DNA from: Phylloscopus collybita
Lineage: Eukaryota > Chordata > Aves > Passeriformes > Phylloscopidae
Direction of reading: 5' to 3'
Assembly: GCA_027886175.1 (NCBI GenBank)
Contig: JAJNNQ010000040.1
Location: forward strand, 24,076,001 to 24,140,000
Length of the DNA: 64,000 nucleotides
The notes beneath the pieces were generated by a model. It saw only the letters and a program-made list of their open reading frames with translations, had not been told where the DNA came from and did not search any database. Numbering within the stretch: position 1 is the first letter of the stretch; each line of letters starts with the position of its first letter. The position numbers and the translations under genes are program-made. Below, in pieces: positions 11,601-25,675 of the stretch.

Positions 11601-13926
11601 GATAAGATTAAAAGGATAGTATTCTGGAAAAATCCAGGCTGATGTGATGAGTTTTTTTCCTGTGTGTTTTTTCCCTTTTTGATGTCTTTATTTGGGAGGT
11701 TAGGTCACTTGGTGCTCAGTGAAAAATTTTGAAGTCCCTGCTGGTGTAGTCCATTTCCTCTCCACCTTTTACTGCTCTACCTCTGCAGGCTTAACTTGCA
11801 TGGGATTTTGAAACCATGTGCTTGCTAGTGTTATTTTTGGTACTGGCTTTAATTTGGCATGCACGCAAGTACTAAGTGGTAAATTACAATGCATTTAATC
11901 CTGTAACATATGCTATATGGTTGACATTAATATCAGATTAGTTTTTTCACTATTAATGTTATTGCACTGTACGTTAAAAAGTGATGAATCACAGTTTAAT
12001 TGTCCTTTATCTAGATGAGGGAGGTTTTCCCCTCCTTACAAATCTCCAAGTTATTTTGCATATAAGAATTCCACTAAATAATTAGAGCAGACTCTTGAAG
12101 CCTCAGAGAGAGTGCCAGTTTTTAGAGGTGAGCACGACTTACATGTGCTAGAAAGAGTAATAAATCGTGATGAATAGAGATTTCACTATCAAATGTACAG
12201 GAAACTATAAATCCGAACACTTTGATTGTAGTTGGTGCTAGAAATTCTCAAAGATACATATATACCTTTTTTTTTAACAATCAGAATCTAATGGCAAAAC
12301 TGTAAATTCAAGTGTGGGCTGCCTTGGCTTAGATGAGAGGGCAATGTCTCTTTTTTGCCTGATTAATAAGAAGTATAACTCTGTTTTTGCTCCAAGAAAG
12401 AGGGGCCAGTTCTGAAAAAATACCAGGAGCGTGGAGACAATACATTCCACTCAGAAGCTGCTGCCCTGCACACCAAGGCCAACACAACAGCTTGCTTGTG
12501 CTTCAGTGCAGGGTGGGATGCTGACTCTGCTGTTTAGGCCTGAGCTACAGGCAGCTTGTTGCAATTCAGTGTTGAGATAAGGGTATCAGTGAAAGCAATA
12601 AGGGACAATAGGAACCATAACACATAAAACTGTAGGCAGTAAAATGTCACTTTTAGCAAGTACTTAAATTTTATATTTTTTTTCCAAGTAGTTACCTAAG
12701 TGCTTTCCTTAACAGGAATGAGGGAGAATAGATTCCTTTTTCTAAAGGAACTTAGTTTGTCCTTTTCAGAAATATGGATTTTTTTTTCTTTGTATTTTCC
12801 TCCTTATATACACTCTTACTTGTTTGCTTTATTGATTCATCTATCCTAATATTGCTGGGTGATCTCAGTGTGGCCAAACCTAGGCTTGTGTTGAAGTTAA
12901 CCTTGCAGCACATGATCCCTTCCAGCCAAATGTTGTTTTATCAGCCCCAAACATTCACTCTAATGCCATCTGAAATAATAATACAAGACAAGCCAGGTGA
13001 AAGTTTCTAGGTATAAGTCACAGTGAATCAGAAAAAAAAAAAAAAGATAACCAACAATGTGCAAAGTAGGAAAGGGAATAGAGTTTAGTTCATTCATCCT
13101 TCAGAAGCAGGGGAGAAACTTGCAGAACTGGTGTCAGACTGCACTGAATATCATTCAGCTCCACTCCCCCATTTGTGTGAAGAAAGAAACTGGTCTTTGC
13201 TGATATAAATTAGGTACATGCTAGTCTTGAATGATACCATAACGTAGAATGACTGCAGTAAAAAGGGTAGCTGGTCCCTGTTGAAGATTTCTATGCATCT
13301 TTTAGGCACTGCAGGGAGAAGACATCACGTCAAGGTATTTCTGAAAATTATAGAAAAAGATATTGTGGAGTTGGACTTTGTCAAATAAAGTGAGGAACAG
13401 ATTCAGTGTATTAACTAGTCTAGTAACTCAAAATTGATGAAAGATAATTTATTAAGTAACCTGTGTCACTGATTGATATGTTCAGCAGCACAGGCAATTT
13501 GCTGTTGATCACTGTTGGTTGAACACACTGGATTTTGCTTCTGGAGAGTCAACAACCTGGTATGAAAGAGTTCAGTGTTGCAGTGCTTTAGCTCACAAAA
13601 TAATGCTTGTGCTTGTTGCACGACTATGGTGATTACAGCAAAATACAGGATTTTATGTTGCTTTGACATGCAGTGTTCAAGGTTTTAGATGAGTTAAAAC
13701 ATCAGGATATATTAATCTGTGTTCTCTTGTTTCGCATTGGCTTATTTTGATTTACTGTGCAAAGTGTTCTGAAATAGAGATTTTTTTATTTTTTTTTAAC
13801 ACAAAGTAGCTTTGCAGTTAAACACTTGAAACATTCTCATTTTACTGATATAGTAATTTTTTTATTGTTTTCCCACGCTGGTTTTACCATTCAGGGCTTT
13901 AAAGATGCTGTTGTGCTGTCTCACAG
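8623..13926 (+). other. UTRN: Intron 56 equivalent (5,304 nt)
   Basis: The intron runs from gtgagt to cacag. It is mostly unique AT-rich sequence. A cluster of TAAT/ATTA motifs lies at 8990-9070. A somewhat GC-richer stretch lies at about 10660-11050 without a supported gene; its open frames on both strands are not recognisable. Near the 3' end a second strong acceptor-like site at 13893-13894 precedes the one used by 32 nt. Confidence 0.9.
8990..9070. promoter_or_regulatory. TAAT/ATTA motif cluster
   Basis: Within 80 nt just inside intron 56 there are TAATTA (9001-9006), ATTATTAATTG (from 9014) and ATTAATTAAG (from 9057), among other AT-rich words. Several homeodomain-type sites so close together could mark a regulatory element. 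By composition alone it could equally be chance. Confidence 0.18.
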
Positions 13927-14083
13927 GGCTCACTTGGAGGCCAGTGCAGAGAAGTGGAACAGATTGCTGATATCCCTGGAAGAGTTAATCAAGTGGCTGA
14001 ACGCAAAAGATGAAGAACTGAAAAAACAGATGCCTGTTGGAGGGGATGTTCCAACCTTACAGCAGCAGTATGACCACTGCAAG
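13927..14083 (+). CDS. UTRN: Utrophin exon (dystrophin exon 57 equivalent): start of penultimate spectrin repeat
   Basis: The exon is 157 nt, identical in length to dystrophin exon 57. Its first base completes the Arg codon begun in exon 56, and it then encodes 52 residues starting [10 protein letters not shown] and ending YDHCK. The donor AAG/gtaagt is a perfect consensus. The sequence is the first helix of the penultimate spectrin-like repeat, with the conserved core Trp residues of the EKWNRLL and IKWLN motifs, followed by the [10 protein letters not shown] turn. The acceptor choice is set by length and frame: a site 32 nt upstream, with the longer pyrimidine tract, would frameshift the protein. 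Confidence 0.96.
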
Positions 14084-17000
14084 GTAAGTTGAATAAGTTT
14101 TATGGATATGCTGCTGTGAATTGTAGAATGAAGCAATTTTTTGTACAGGAGAAATGATGAATGCTTCCTAGTGACTAATTTCTATAAAAAAGCTCTAGGT
14201 CTCAACCCAGTTTGCTTACCCGCCTTGCCCAGTAAAACACAATTAGGATACGCTATAAAATTTCATCTAGAAGATATTTGAGACATATGTTCAGTCTTAA
14301 CATTTTTTTCCTTTACTGTTCCTTGATGAATCCTGATGGGTGAAACCGTTATTTTACTCTAAAAATTAATGAAGGCATGCAAAAGTAAGAAGTGACCACG
14401 AATGATGAAAGCAAAGATGAGTATAAGTTCTGTAAAGTCATGAACAGTGCCTTTCTACATGTTACTAAACTCACCAGTGATGGCAGCCCCCTACCCATGC
14501 ACATTTACACTACAAAGATGACTCAAAACTATTTTAGAGAACTAACATTTTTCTGTGCCTTGTACTGTTGTAACTATAACATGCTGTTCTGTTTTTCTGG
14601 TTTTGCTTGTCCTGTTCTGGTTTGTACATGATAGACTATTCATTCTTGAATACTTCTTGAAAGTAAAGAAGTCACTTGCATCTGCATTTCTTCATTCATG
14701 TAGCATGTAGAATCTATCTTCCCAACTCTGATCAGTAATCAAGTGAGGATGGTTTTGCCATTGGAAAAATGCAATCTGGTAAAGGTGGTTCCATCTCATT
14801 TGTTGATCTGTACAGTGTAAACAGGGAAAGAGAGCAATGCAGCTTTCTATAGCTAATTATATGATAAATATGTTCCCCTCTGCCAACTATACTGGTGTAT
14901 TTTCTGCTGTGCTGTTTGGTGAGGGCAAAATTTGGGTTTGGAAAAGCTTATTAATACAGAAATACTTGGAATAGTGTGGGGTAGTAAAGAAAACTAAAGT
15001 AAAGTAAAGTCTGTCATGAGCAGCAGTTCTGCATCTTAACTCCAAAATAGAAGTACTTAAAGAAATCTGCATACATTTCTCCTTGATTTAGTCTTTTAAA
15101 GTAAGTTTATTAGCATAAACTCAGGAACCTTGTTTCTTGAGAGTTCATCTCTTCCTAATCCACTTAAAGCAAGATGCTCTGTTTGTAGGCACATCTGCTG
15201 TGATTTTTTTTGTAACGATGAAATGGTGGATTACTAGTGCCAAAGAGCAATAAAAGGCTGAAACAGAGCCAAATACAATTGCTGAAGGAGATCAGTGGAA
15301 GGTGGTAGACCTCTACAGGTCATTTTCTAAAGGCTTGTTTGTGTCTTGTGTAGATTACAGTACATATGTGCATGATAGTAGCAAAATAATACTAGTAAGT
15401 GCCTCTCATCTGAAGAATTCAAATTGGTTAATGAACCAATGGGGCTTTATTCTGAAGTGGAAAAATTTACTAGTAATGATGCTGGATGGCTCATTTGGAC
15501 CACCATGAACTGCAGCAGTATGAAGGAGAGAGCACCTCTGGGTTGTTTAATCCTTGCCCTTATGTTTAAGGAATAACTGATATTTTGTTATGTGTCAAGG
15601 TTAGGACTCTAGTGAGTGCATTCAGGAGCTTTTGGAGATTATTCTTTCATTTTTCAAAAAGGAAATGTTCTTGCAATGTCACAGTGAGTATTCGGTATAT
15701 TTGTCTGAGTGAAGTATTTAATATGAGCTACATTAATGGTCTGCAACAGTATGAAGTTAAAGCAATCCTGAGCATCACTTTATTTTTATATACCTATGCC
15801 AGCAAAAGCACTGTGTACACTTACAGATATTTCTTAGATGATGTCTGGATGACTATTTCCAAACAGTGATTTTGTTAGGGGGAACCAAGAGATTCCCATA
15901 TATCTTGTAATGATACTGTGCTATACCAAATACAAATTATTAGCAGGTGGCATTTCACATTCTGTTGAAGTGTTGCTTATTAGCTATTGCCAGAGGAGGG
16001 GAGCTGAACCACAGCTGCCTATTGGTTTGACTCTCATGGCAATGCTTCATTGCTGTTTCTTTGCAGGAGCTGTTCATTCCTTTCTGAAGCTGCAGTTTGC
16101 TGATAAACTTGATCAAGCTGAAAAGTTGTGCTTTTTTCAGATAGAAAGTGAAAACTTAAGGAGGAAAAGAAAAACCCAAACCAACAAAAAGCAAACAAAA
16201 CCCCAAACCTGCTGGAAGTCCTTCTGCTTCCTCAGCAAGGTTAAGTGATTGGTTGATGTGGTTAGGATGCTGGATGAAGTGTCCTTGGTAGAGGAACACA
16301 GGATTTATTCCTGTGATTTTTTTTTTCCTGTTCAAAATGTTATGCTAAAACTGCCCTTTCAGTGGATTTTTGTAAACTTTATGTAATTCAGTGTTGTCAG
16401 ATTCCACGTGTCTTGTAGTGGGTATTGCTGGCTGGTGTAATTTGCTTTGCCTTTAAGGTGTTCCACTTAGAGTATGTATCCTGTGTGAAGATGGGAGGTT
16501 TCAGTGTTTCAGGTTTGAGGTGTAACTGTATCAGATGAATATTGCAGAGATATGACTTGATTTCTCTCGCTCCAAAGAATACTCCCTTTATTCCGCCTCT
16601 CATCACCGGCTGTCCTGGTACTTTTAAAAATGTTTCTTTGCCCATGCTTCTTCAAGCATTAAACCTCGTGAACATTTCACTTTTAAGACTTACTTTTGAT
16701 CAAAGGGTTTTTTTATGAGTCCTTGTTGAGTTTCTGCAGCACTGCATCAGCTGACCTTGAAAATGTTCTCCCAGGTCTGTTTGTGAGCCTCTGCTCTCCT
16801 CTTTCCTTTAGTTTCATACCTGACTGTAGATTTGAAGTTGTCTTCATGCAAATTGAGCAGTTCAGTACCTCACTTTGTCTCTACTACTCTGTGACCCATT
16901 TTCTCCTGTTTCCAGCTTGCTTGCCTGATCTTGTCCTTGCTGGCACTTCAAAGTGTGGGTGGTAAAATAGTAGCTCAGCTCTGTAAGATGTGCACTCATG

Positions 17001-19156
17001 ATAATCCCATCTCCTTCCCTTTATTTTTTCTGAGTTCTGTTGTGTTAGCATTATTTTTTGCCTCTAGTTACTCAAAAATTGTTGCTTTTATTAACCTACT
17101 TTTTTCCCTCTCAAGTACAGGAGATGACTTGTTTGCTTCACCTTAATGGCACTAATTTTATTGGCCTTTCCCCCTGTTAGTATCTCCCTCACTCAGTGCT
17201 TGGCTTCAGCAGCGCTGGTATTTAGCTAGATAGATAAGTACAGTATTATGTGACAGTTTGGGTTGGCTCACATTGTTTGGGTGCTGCTGAGGTCTGTTTG
17301 GACATGAGGAAATAAATGGTTTGCTGTTTGATATTTAAACTTGTTTTTGTTTTAAATATCGCTCATTCTTCTGTGCTTTAAAAGCAAACATTACCCACAG
17401 CACTGTTAATAAGTTGAATTAGGACTAGAGATTTAGCCTATATTTCCCAGGTTAACAGGAATTTTTCAGGATGTGGCAAATATTTATAATTTTGACTCTT
17501 TTTTTGTGTTGTTCAGCCAAACTTCCATTATCTGTAGTAGTTCAGTCTTATCACATACTAAATGCTAAGGCAGTCTGCGTGTTGAATGTTGCTCTGTGCA
17601 TTGCAGGGGGCAGGGCAAGAGGAAGCTTTAACAATGGTGCATGAATTTCCTATTTTGATTTTTTTCTCTTAAATTTGATAAATTTTCTCAAAATTTCTTT
17701 GCCTTTAAAAGAGGAGTTGTGGAGCAAGAAGTCCCAAGAATACTGGAAAATTTGGGATGCTGAGAAGAAGTTTAAAAGTACCTGAGCTAAAAAGTTGTTC
17801 ATGTGAAGTGTACCTATAGCTGAGTCTACATTCACACTCCAGAAGTGTGGAACACAGGGAACAATTTATAGGGAAAAGAAACTGAAGGCACTTACCTTTT
17901 CGGAGTTTATTGCTAGTCTTTTTGCCATAATTTCAATTTCTCAGTGTTGCTAGTTCTCAGCAGCTCATGTTTCCCTTTCATTCTGTTCTTTACCAGTCTT
18001 CCTTATAAATATCTATTTAGGATTTTAATGTGTGTAATGCAAATTTTGATCAGCTGCATTGACCAGCAGCAAAACCCCATGCCAACTCACCAAAACGGAG
18101 AAAGCAAAAGCAGCACCCCAAGCCTGTTCCTCCCAGCCTCCATCCCTCGAAAATCCACCCCTACATGCACATTTTAGCATGCCAGAAAAGAAAATCTGCA
18201 AAAATACTATGAAATATCAGTGGGATTGTGCATATGGAAGTACCTAGAGTCACACGTGGGTACAGGAGGAGGCAGCGCAGGTGCTAACACCTTGTTCTTT
18301 GGAGAAGCACTGAAACCTTTATATATCTCACTTTTCCAGTGGAAGAGTTTCTGACTGTAGCTTTTTGAAAGCTTTTTGCTAGAACACAAAGACTCCCTAA
18401 AAGTTATAAATCACTGTGGTTTAGATTCCAGAGAGAGAACCAGAACGTTTCAAATTAAGCAGAAATGGGTACCCTCTTGCATAAATCCTGTTGGCATGTG
18501 TCTGCATAAATGAACAAATGTCTAGCTGATGCTAAATAATGCATGCATCTTGGATCAAAGAGATGCTTAACTTAGCTTCATTTGAGCTCAGAATGAATTG
18601 GCAAAGGACCTGTGAATGTTTGATTGATAATTTTATATCTATGGATAGATCATTAATATTTTAGATACTCTTCAAACTTTTTGGGGTTGCTGTCTATGTA
18701 TTTCATGTTTCAGACTTGTTTTGTTAAAGTAATCAAATAATAAAAGTTACAGTATTTCAGTATGTTTTACTTAGCTGTTTTCACTTAATCAAAAGTGTTA
18801 GCATAGCCAACTGGAAACCACTTTCTACCTGTTGTTATCCCTTCAGGGTGCCTGTAATTTTGTTATTCTCTTTAACAGTGGGAAAATTCTGTGAGGAAAA
18901 AAATCTATTTCTAGCCTTAAATTTTTCTTCACTCTTTCAGTTTGCCTATCTGACTTTGGGCAATGGGTTTATTCTTAAATTAATTCCTGCATAATTATTC
19001 TAGATTTGTTTTTCTGGGATATTTCCTGTATTAGAATCTGCTTCCATGTTAGGAATTACTAGATCTAAGAATGAAAAGAGAAGCATTGAAGTATTGGTGC
19101 TGCTTTAGGCTATGCTCTTAATTATAGTCTAGAAAGAGCTTTATTAATTTGTTACT

Positions 19157-19178
19157 CATCTCATCACAAGATGAGATG
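19157..19178. repeat. Small perfect inverted repeat
   Basis: CATCTCATC (19157-19165) is followed after ACAA by GATGAGATG (19170-19178): nine-base arms with a four-base loop. It could fold into a hairpin in the pre-mRNA. It is isolated in intron 57 and has no evident role. Confidence 0.7.
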
Positions 19179-22100
19179 TCATCATAAGACACAAAGCGCA
19201 CAAAATCTCTCCTGCTTAGAGGTGGTCAGCTAAATTGGTTGGTCAGTTGATGGGTGGTTGCTAAAACATTAATTTTGACTACAGTGTGAGCTAGGAGGGG
19301 GTAAGAAAGGAGAATTAAATGGCCCATGGTTGGAAGTGGAAAATCAATATAGTCTCTTGCTTAGAGGAAGGAGCTGCAACTTGGTCTGATGGACAAGGAC
19401 ATGATGGAAGCAGGAGCTTGAGCAATATGTACCACACTGCTCTGAAGTGGCTCTTTAAAGTCAGGATGTTGTTTCAAAAACTACATGCTCTTTCAAGAGG
19501 GGGAATAGCCTTCCCAACAGTTAATCAGCATTACTGAGGGGTATGAGAGTTCCTTAAGTAAACTTGTAAGGGATAAGAATTTTCTAAGAACTCTTGGATT
19601 TTTGTATGTTTGAGAGTCCTGAATGTTGATTGTTGGTGAAAAAATCTGCTACTGTACTACACTGAAAATTTGTATTGTTCAAGACAACTCATTAATCTTT
19701 AACGGGGCCTTTCTTTGTAGTGTGTTTAGGAGGAAGAAGTGGAAATTGTGGGTGGGAATATTTTGTTACAGGAGAGGAAGAATGTAGTTAATGCCTGAAG
19801 TTAAATGTGGATTCTGAAGTGGACAGACTTAAATGCATTGCTCACTAAGGATTTACTTAAACTGATTTGTGTGTTACATGAATGATTCAGGTGTGTGTCA
19901 CTGCTCTCCTGGGCTTTTTCTCCAGAAGAATGATGTGTAAACAAAAGCATGGCACAAAGAATGGAGTGTTAAATTAGGATGCCAGTGCAGTGTATTTTTA
20001 ACTTTTACCAAAAAAATTGTTTCTCCTGGCTGTATTTCATCTTGTTCCCAGAAGTGTGGTTGTCTTGCGATAAGACAGGAAAGTTGCAACGGATCAGTAC
20101 TTAAAACAATAAATAACCTGGAAAATGAAAGAACAAATTATTCCGTCACTAATGCAGAGTAAAGCAGGTTGTCTTACTGTGGAAAAAAAACAATTCAGAA
20201 ACACTTTTTCAGTACAATAAATTAAACATTTCGGTGGGGTTGCCTTTTTAATAATATAATTTTGATGTATAAGGCTCATGCTGCTCTTTCCTGAGGAACT
20301 ATTGTCTCATTTGTTTCAATCGAAGACTCCCATATAAATTTTTAGGACCTCACTGGGTCTTTTTCAAACCACTGAATAAAGAAAGACTTGTAGATATCCT
20401 CAAATATCTAAGAGGTCATTCTGACATTGCTGTGGAAGAGAATGCTTGTGTGTCATAAATTAGGCTTACGTTGCAGAAACAGCACAGCAATCAGCCTTTC
20501 TCTTTGTCCTTTAAAGGCTGCAATGAGTCAAGTGCCTGTTTCTGTGGTATCTTTTTATTTCACCTCACAAAAGACCTCTCTAGTTCCATCATTGTTAGTA
20601 GTAGCCCATCTACAACTAATGACATCTTATAACATCTTGATGTGCTGGAATGTAGCAGACATCTGTTTCACTCCTGTGTCTTGAGCCACAATACCATGAC
20701 TGCCTGTGCCCTGATATTCAGGGGTGAGCCATGAGCACAGTCAGCCAAAGTGATGGAGCACAAGCATGGTAGTGACTGATTTTTAATCTCCACCCATAAG
20801 ACAGCCGCTCTGTTCTCTTAGCTACCTGTGTTGTTCATCTTGCTGTGTTCTTTTGACTCTACTTTTATCTGTAGGGAACTAAAGTGACTGCTATTGCATG
20901 TGATGTTTAGGATAAAGTTGCATCAATGCAATGTTTGATACTGTTGTACAACAGTTATTTTTTTTATTTTGTCATTTCTGAGATGCTCAATACTTTATTG
21001 GCTATTTTTTGGTTGCAGTGGCATATTGAGGAAATTATTTCAGGGACTGGGCAATGAAAATCCCAAGACCTTCTTTCCAGACCTGCAAATGCCCAGAAAA
21101 ATGCTCATGCATTTCAATTTGTGTATGCTTTTTTAAAAGATCAGTTGGTGTTTCGGTTGCATTTAAAAATGCTGGGTGCTGCCTGAAAACTAAGGATGAT
21201 ACGTCAACAGATGAGTGCCTCACTGGATCCCAGAGATGGACTGGTATAAGGAAATGAAACAGGACATTTCTCTGAATGCAAATATTGTTTTTTGCTGAGG
21301 TCTGTTTTTCCAAAGGCAGAGAGCCAGGAAAAAACACTGGCACAGTCACAGTGAATCTGTTTTTTCAACTGGGGAGTGCTGCTAGAGAGCCACAATAATA
21401 CAGGGTCCACTGCCATATTTTTTTCAGATGCTTTTGTAGCCTGTATTAGAGATGAAAACTGTTTGTCCTGCTCATACCTTTCTCATTTTAACACCAATTT
21501 GAGGTTCTTTCCTTGTAGTCAATAAAACCAGCTCAGGTTTCCTTGATTTCTCTGTGATTTGTTTTGATAAACTGTGCCACTAAGAAGAAACCTACTCTAT
21601 TTAACAAGGCTGTTCACTTGTCACTCGAGGTGTGGACTGGAGCTTGTAGGGATTAATGCAAATCTTAAGAACCTTTTTATATAACTGACACTTTTCCATA
21701 TGAATTTTGTGCAAACACTGGAGAGTTTTATTTTCTTCCATCTTATGTTCTCAGTGGGCAGAGTCCCCTATGCATCACTGTTTTGGAGAAACTGAACAGA
21801 AGCATTAGTTTATGATGCACTTCTTAAATATGCAGTAAGACAGAGGCTGTTACCACTTTAAAATCCTCCTGAAACTTAGTACATTTGCAGACAGGGACTG
21901 GTGAAGAATCTGTTTTATTTTCGGTTAAGAACATCTTAATCTATATCCTGCTTCTTGCTGCTGCAGGCAGACTCTTTAGGGAAGAAGAATATTTATTCCA
22001 GTTAACTCCTGAACTCAAGGATCCTCAATCCCTTGTTATTACAGTCAGTAATCCACCCTAGGAAGATCAGCAATAAGTTGGAAAAAATGTGTTTCCATGG

Positions 22101-24013
22101 CAGCCACCCACTCCTGTTTTCATGCAGATTCTAGAGATTCAGATTCTATGTTTCAAAATGTATGTACAAAACAGGGGAGGAGATGGGATTTAGCTTTCTC
22201 TTACACATTTTTGTTAGTTTTCTCATTTTTGTTTTGTTGCATTTTTTAGAATGCAGGGTAGGTATGGACTTGATGGGCAAATATCTCCCAGGAGGTATTT
22301 TGTTCTGCTTGGTTTTATTTCCAAGAACTCTTAGCCATAGCTTCTAGTAGTTCCTAGACAGTTAGCACACATCTGTATCTTCTGACCTGGGTTTCAGTGA
22401 ATTTCTTTCCTCCAGGGTGGTTAATCTGTGGGGCTGGGAAATTGCTGGGAATGTTACTGGAAGCAGTTTTCTTTGAAGTTTTGCTCTTTGAACTTTGGAT
22501 GCAAAGGGTGCTAAGCCTAAAATGATGCTTAAAGATGTCCATCTTTCTTTTTAGGGAAGCTGTTGGGCGTTACGTTTTTGGTAATGTGTTCCCTGCAAAG
22601 TGAATTCAGTGTTGTGCTTCAGAAAGGCATTATATTGGATCTAGGTGCCCACTCCTACACCTTGAGCTGCTAGAGGTCCTTGCCACTTACAGATTCATCC
22701 AGGGTTAGTTGTTTTGGGGAAAAGTTGCGGGTTTTTTTAATCAGATTTGGAACCTGAATGCTCATCTTGTGAGGCCAGTAATATGGTTCCTTTCCCCTTT
22801 TCATTTAAAGTATCATCACTACTTGTTCACATCAGAAGACTTTTTGGGTACCCTGGACTTCAGTATTAAGGTACGAGTACAGTTTCTCCATACAGTGCTG
22901 TGCCTGGTTGGTCTGCACTGTCTGCAGTCATTCCTTAGAGTTACTGAGATTACTTTGTTTTAATCAGTAGGTTACTGAATTTTATGAGCATGGCGTAATT
23001 AAGATAGAAAATATTTGCTCGACAAGGTGGTTGTTGGTTGTGGGAGTTGGGTTTCTTTTGGTCTTTGTCTTGGCTGTGGGGTGGTTCTTTAGGCACCTCT
23101 TTCTGGAAGGAATGCAATGTTGTCCTCATACATTTATTTCTAATGAGTTATTTTACATGCTTGGTTGGTCATCTTAAAATTTATTCGCCTGTAAATTGTG
23201 AGAACACTTTAAAAGTATCCTGTGCAAAACCTAAGTTTTCTCCAGGGTCCGTTCTATCTCGCTTAATGATAATGTAACATTATGTCAGTGCTGGTAGTGA
23301 AGTTACTGTGTCCTAAAGTGGTTTCAAGCACTTCATATTAACTGGATGTGAAACTTTGTTGCCCACTCTGCAAAATAGACAATGCAAATGCAGTAACTTT
23401 TGTGATGTGAGCAGCCTTTTCTGGTTCTGCAGTGAATGAAGATCAGCCTTAACTCTGGTTTTTGATAGTCTGAGATGCCGTGCTGTGGCACATGACTGTG
23501 CTGTTAGGTGGTTGCTGTTGGTTATCCCTGTATCCTGTTTCTCTGTAGGACAGATTTTGAGGGGATATGGGAAGCTGAATAGTAGTTCTGAATTTCCAGC
23601 CACTGGGAGCCTGTTCCTGTGGTGAGAGAGAACATTTCAAAGATGTTCTCAAAGAACTTAATAGCTGCTGCTAATGGTAATTCATGTATTTTATGATAGG
23701 ATTTTAATCTTTTAGACCTTTCTTGTTAAATGAATGTGTAAATGGAGAGAAAAAAATCTCTATGCCAATGTTTGATGGTATAGTCCAATACGTCAATGAT
23801 GTTTCCTAGTCAGTTTTATAATGTCGGCAGTTTTGTGCTTGAAAACAATATTTAGAAGCTTGTGAGAGAGTAAACCAAAGCCACAAATCATTAAAGTGTT
23901 CTGATACATTTATTTTCCCTTTTGTTTGAAGTTGGACTGAATTTTATGCGTTCTGTCTATGTTACTAAGGAATTTTTAGTCTAAAAGTCCTAATACAGGT
24001 AATAGAGTCGATT

Positions 24014-24123
24014 AAAAAAAAACACATACACCAAAAAAACCCCCAAAACAACCAAACAAAACAAAAAAAACCAACCAAACAAAAAAAAAACAACAACAAA
24101 AAATCCCCCACCCAAAAACAACA
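24014..24123 (+). repeat. A/C-only low-complexity tract
   Basis: In 110 nt the + strand has no G and only two T; it consists of A runs broken by C or short C runs up to five long. The complementary strand is therefore G/T-only with GGGGG and GGG blocks. It resembles a degenerate (CAAA)n or (CA)n expansion. Confidence 0.9.
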
Positions 24124-25643
24124 GACTTCCTCTCCCTTGAAACAGCTGGTTTGCAACTTATATGCTTGATGAATTTTTCAAATTTAAAGTAAAATACCAT
24201 GATTAATGAAAGGACTATGCTTAACATTTCATAAACAGTCATTTAAAAATGCATACTTTATAACTGTGTGATTTACTTGGGTCTAAATTAAAATTTTCAG
24301 TACCAACAGAGGCTTGAATGATTGAATCTAATCATTACTTTTATTAGTATATCTTTCATGAAGTCAGTGTAACAAGTCAGCAAGAATTTAATATTAGCAG
24401 TAATAGAAGAGAGAATAGTAAATGAGATAGTTTTAAAGAAATTACTGGAACAAAGAGATAATTTTTCAGTTATATATTACTGCAGGTCATCTAAAATTTC
24501 TTTCACCTTGTTCTAGATTTTATACAGTCTATATTTATTTACCTTGGAATCAATCTGATAAGAAGTCTTTCTTGTTTCTTTCTATTTTTTTAAATAATAG
24601 CTATTTGTACATTTTCTCTTTTGTGGTTCCATCTTCTTTTTGAGTGATGGATCTGCCTCAGAAGAGAGGGGCTAGAAGTTTATTTAAGCATTCACTGCCT
24701 TGAAGGGATAAGGTTCAAGCCAGGGAAGAAACCCTCCAACAGAACAAAATGCTGAAAGGGTAACATTTTGATGCCCTGAAAGGAGAAGGAACACTAATTG
24801 TGACAATATTTTTATCAGCAAATAAATGTAAGGGAGGGGGAGTAAGTTTCAATGGTATCTGATAATTTTATCCTGTGCATGTGATTTTTCAATCTCAAGA
24901 TTTGTAGCAGAGAAATACTGAGCAAAACTTGATGCTGACATCAGCGCTGTGGTCAGCACCTGCCATCACGCTGGGTTGGGAGGCTTTCAGGAGCCTCAGT
25001 CCTTGATACAGAAGCAAGTCCCCAGGCTTTGACTAAAGCACAGACTGCTACAAAGCAGTCATGCTTGGTTGAAATTACTCATTTTCAGTAGGTCAGCCTC
25101 ATTTGGGATGATTTTCTGATGAATGTGTATTCTTCTGTATGATCATGCAGATAATGCCTTCTGACATTTCTGGCTGCTACAAGATTCTTAGTCCAGTGAG
25201 CATGGATGCTTGGTTGCAGTTTCTCAAACCCATTTTTTCACCTGTGTCTTCCTGCTTATGCTTTGCATGGTGCTGGTGCAGCAGCACTGGAAGAGAAGGA
25301 AGAAGTTATTATCTTAGTGCTAGATCCATGAGGGACTGGCTAGTGGTAAGCACAGCACAGTATATAAAGCAAACAAATAAACAAAACCCCATGGTGTAGT
25401 AAAAACAAAGGTACTTTTATTGCTGGAGAGAAAACTAAACAGACACAGGTCAGATGTGAATCACATTATTAACACACTCTGGAAAAACAGCTTGGGTACC
25501 AAGATGATGTGTGTGGCCTAAAAAAATCTCTACATAGTGCAGTTAAGCATGCTTACTGCATTTTGGTTATACTTGTAGAAAAATGTGAAGACATTTGTAG
25601 GAAAGCAATGACTTCAGGGTGAAAAGTACAGATGTATTATACG

Positions 25644-25675
25644 AAATACAGTATAAATACATTTATACTGTATTT
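25644..25675. repeat. 32-bp near-perfect palindrome with adjacent direct copy
   Basis: AAATACAGTATAAAT at 25644-25658 and its exact reverse complement at 25661-25675 are separated by only AC. A further copy of the left arm with one mismatch follows at 25690-25704. The DNA could extrude as a cruciform and the RNA could fold into a long hairpin. Confidence 0.85.
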
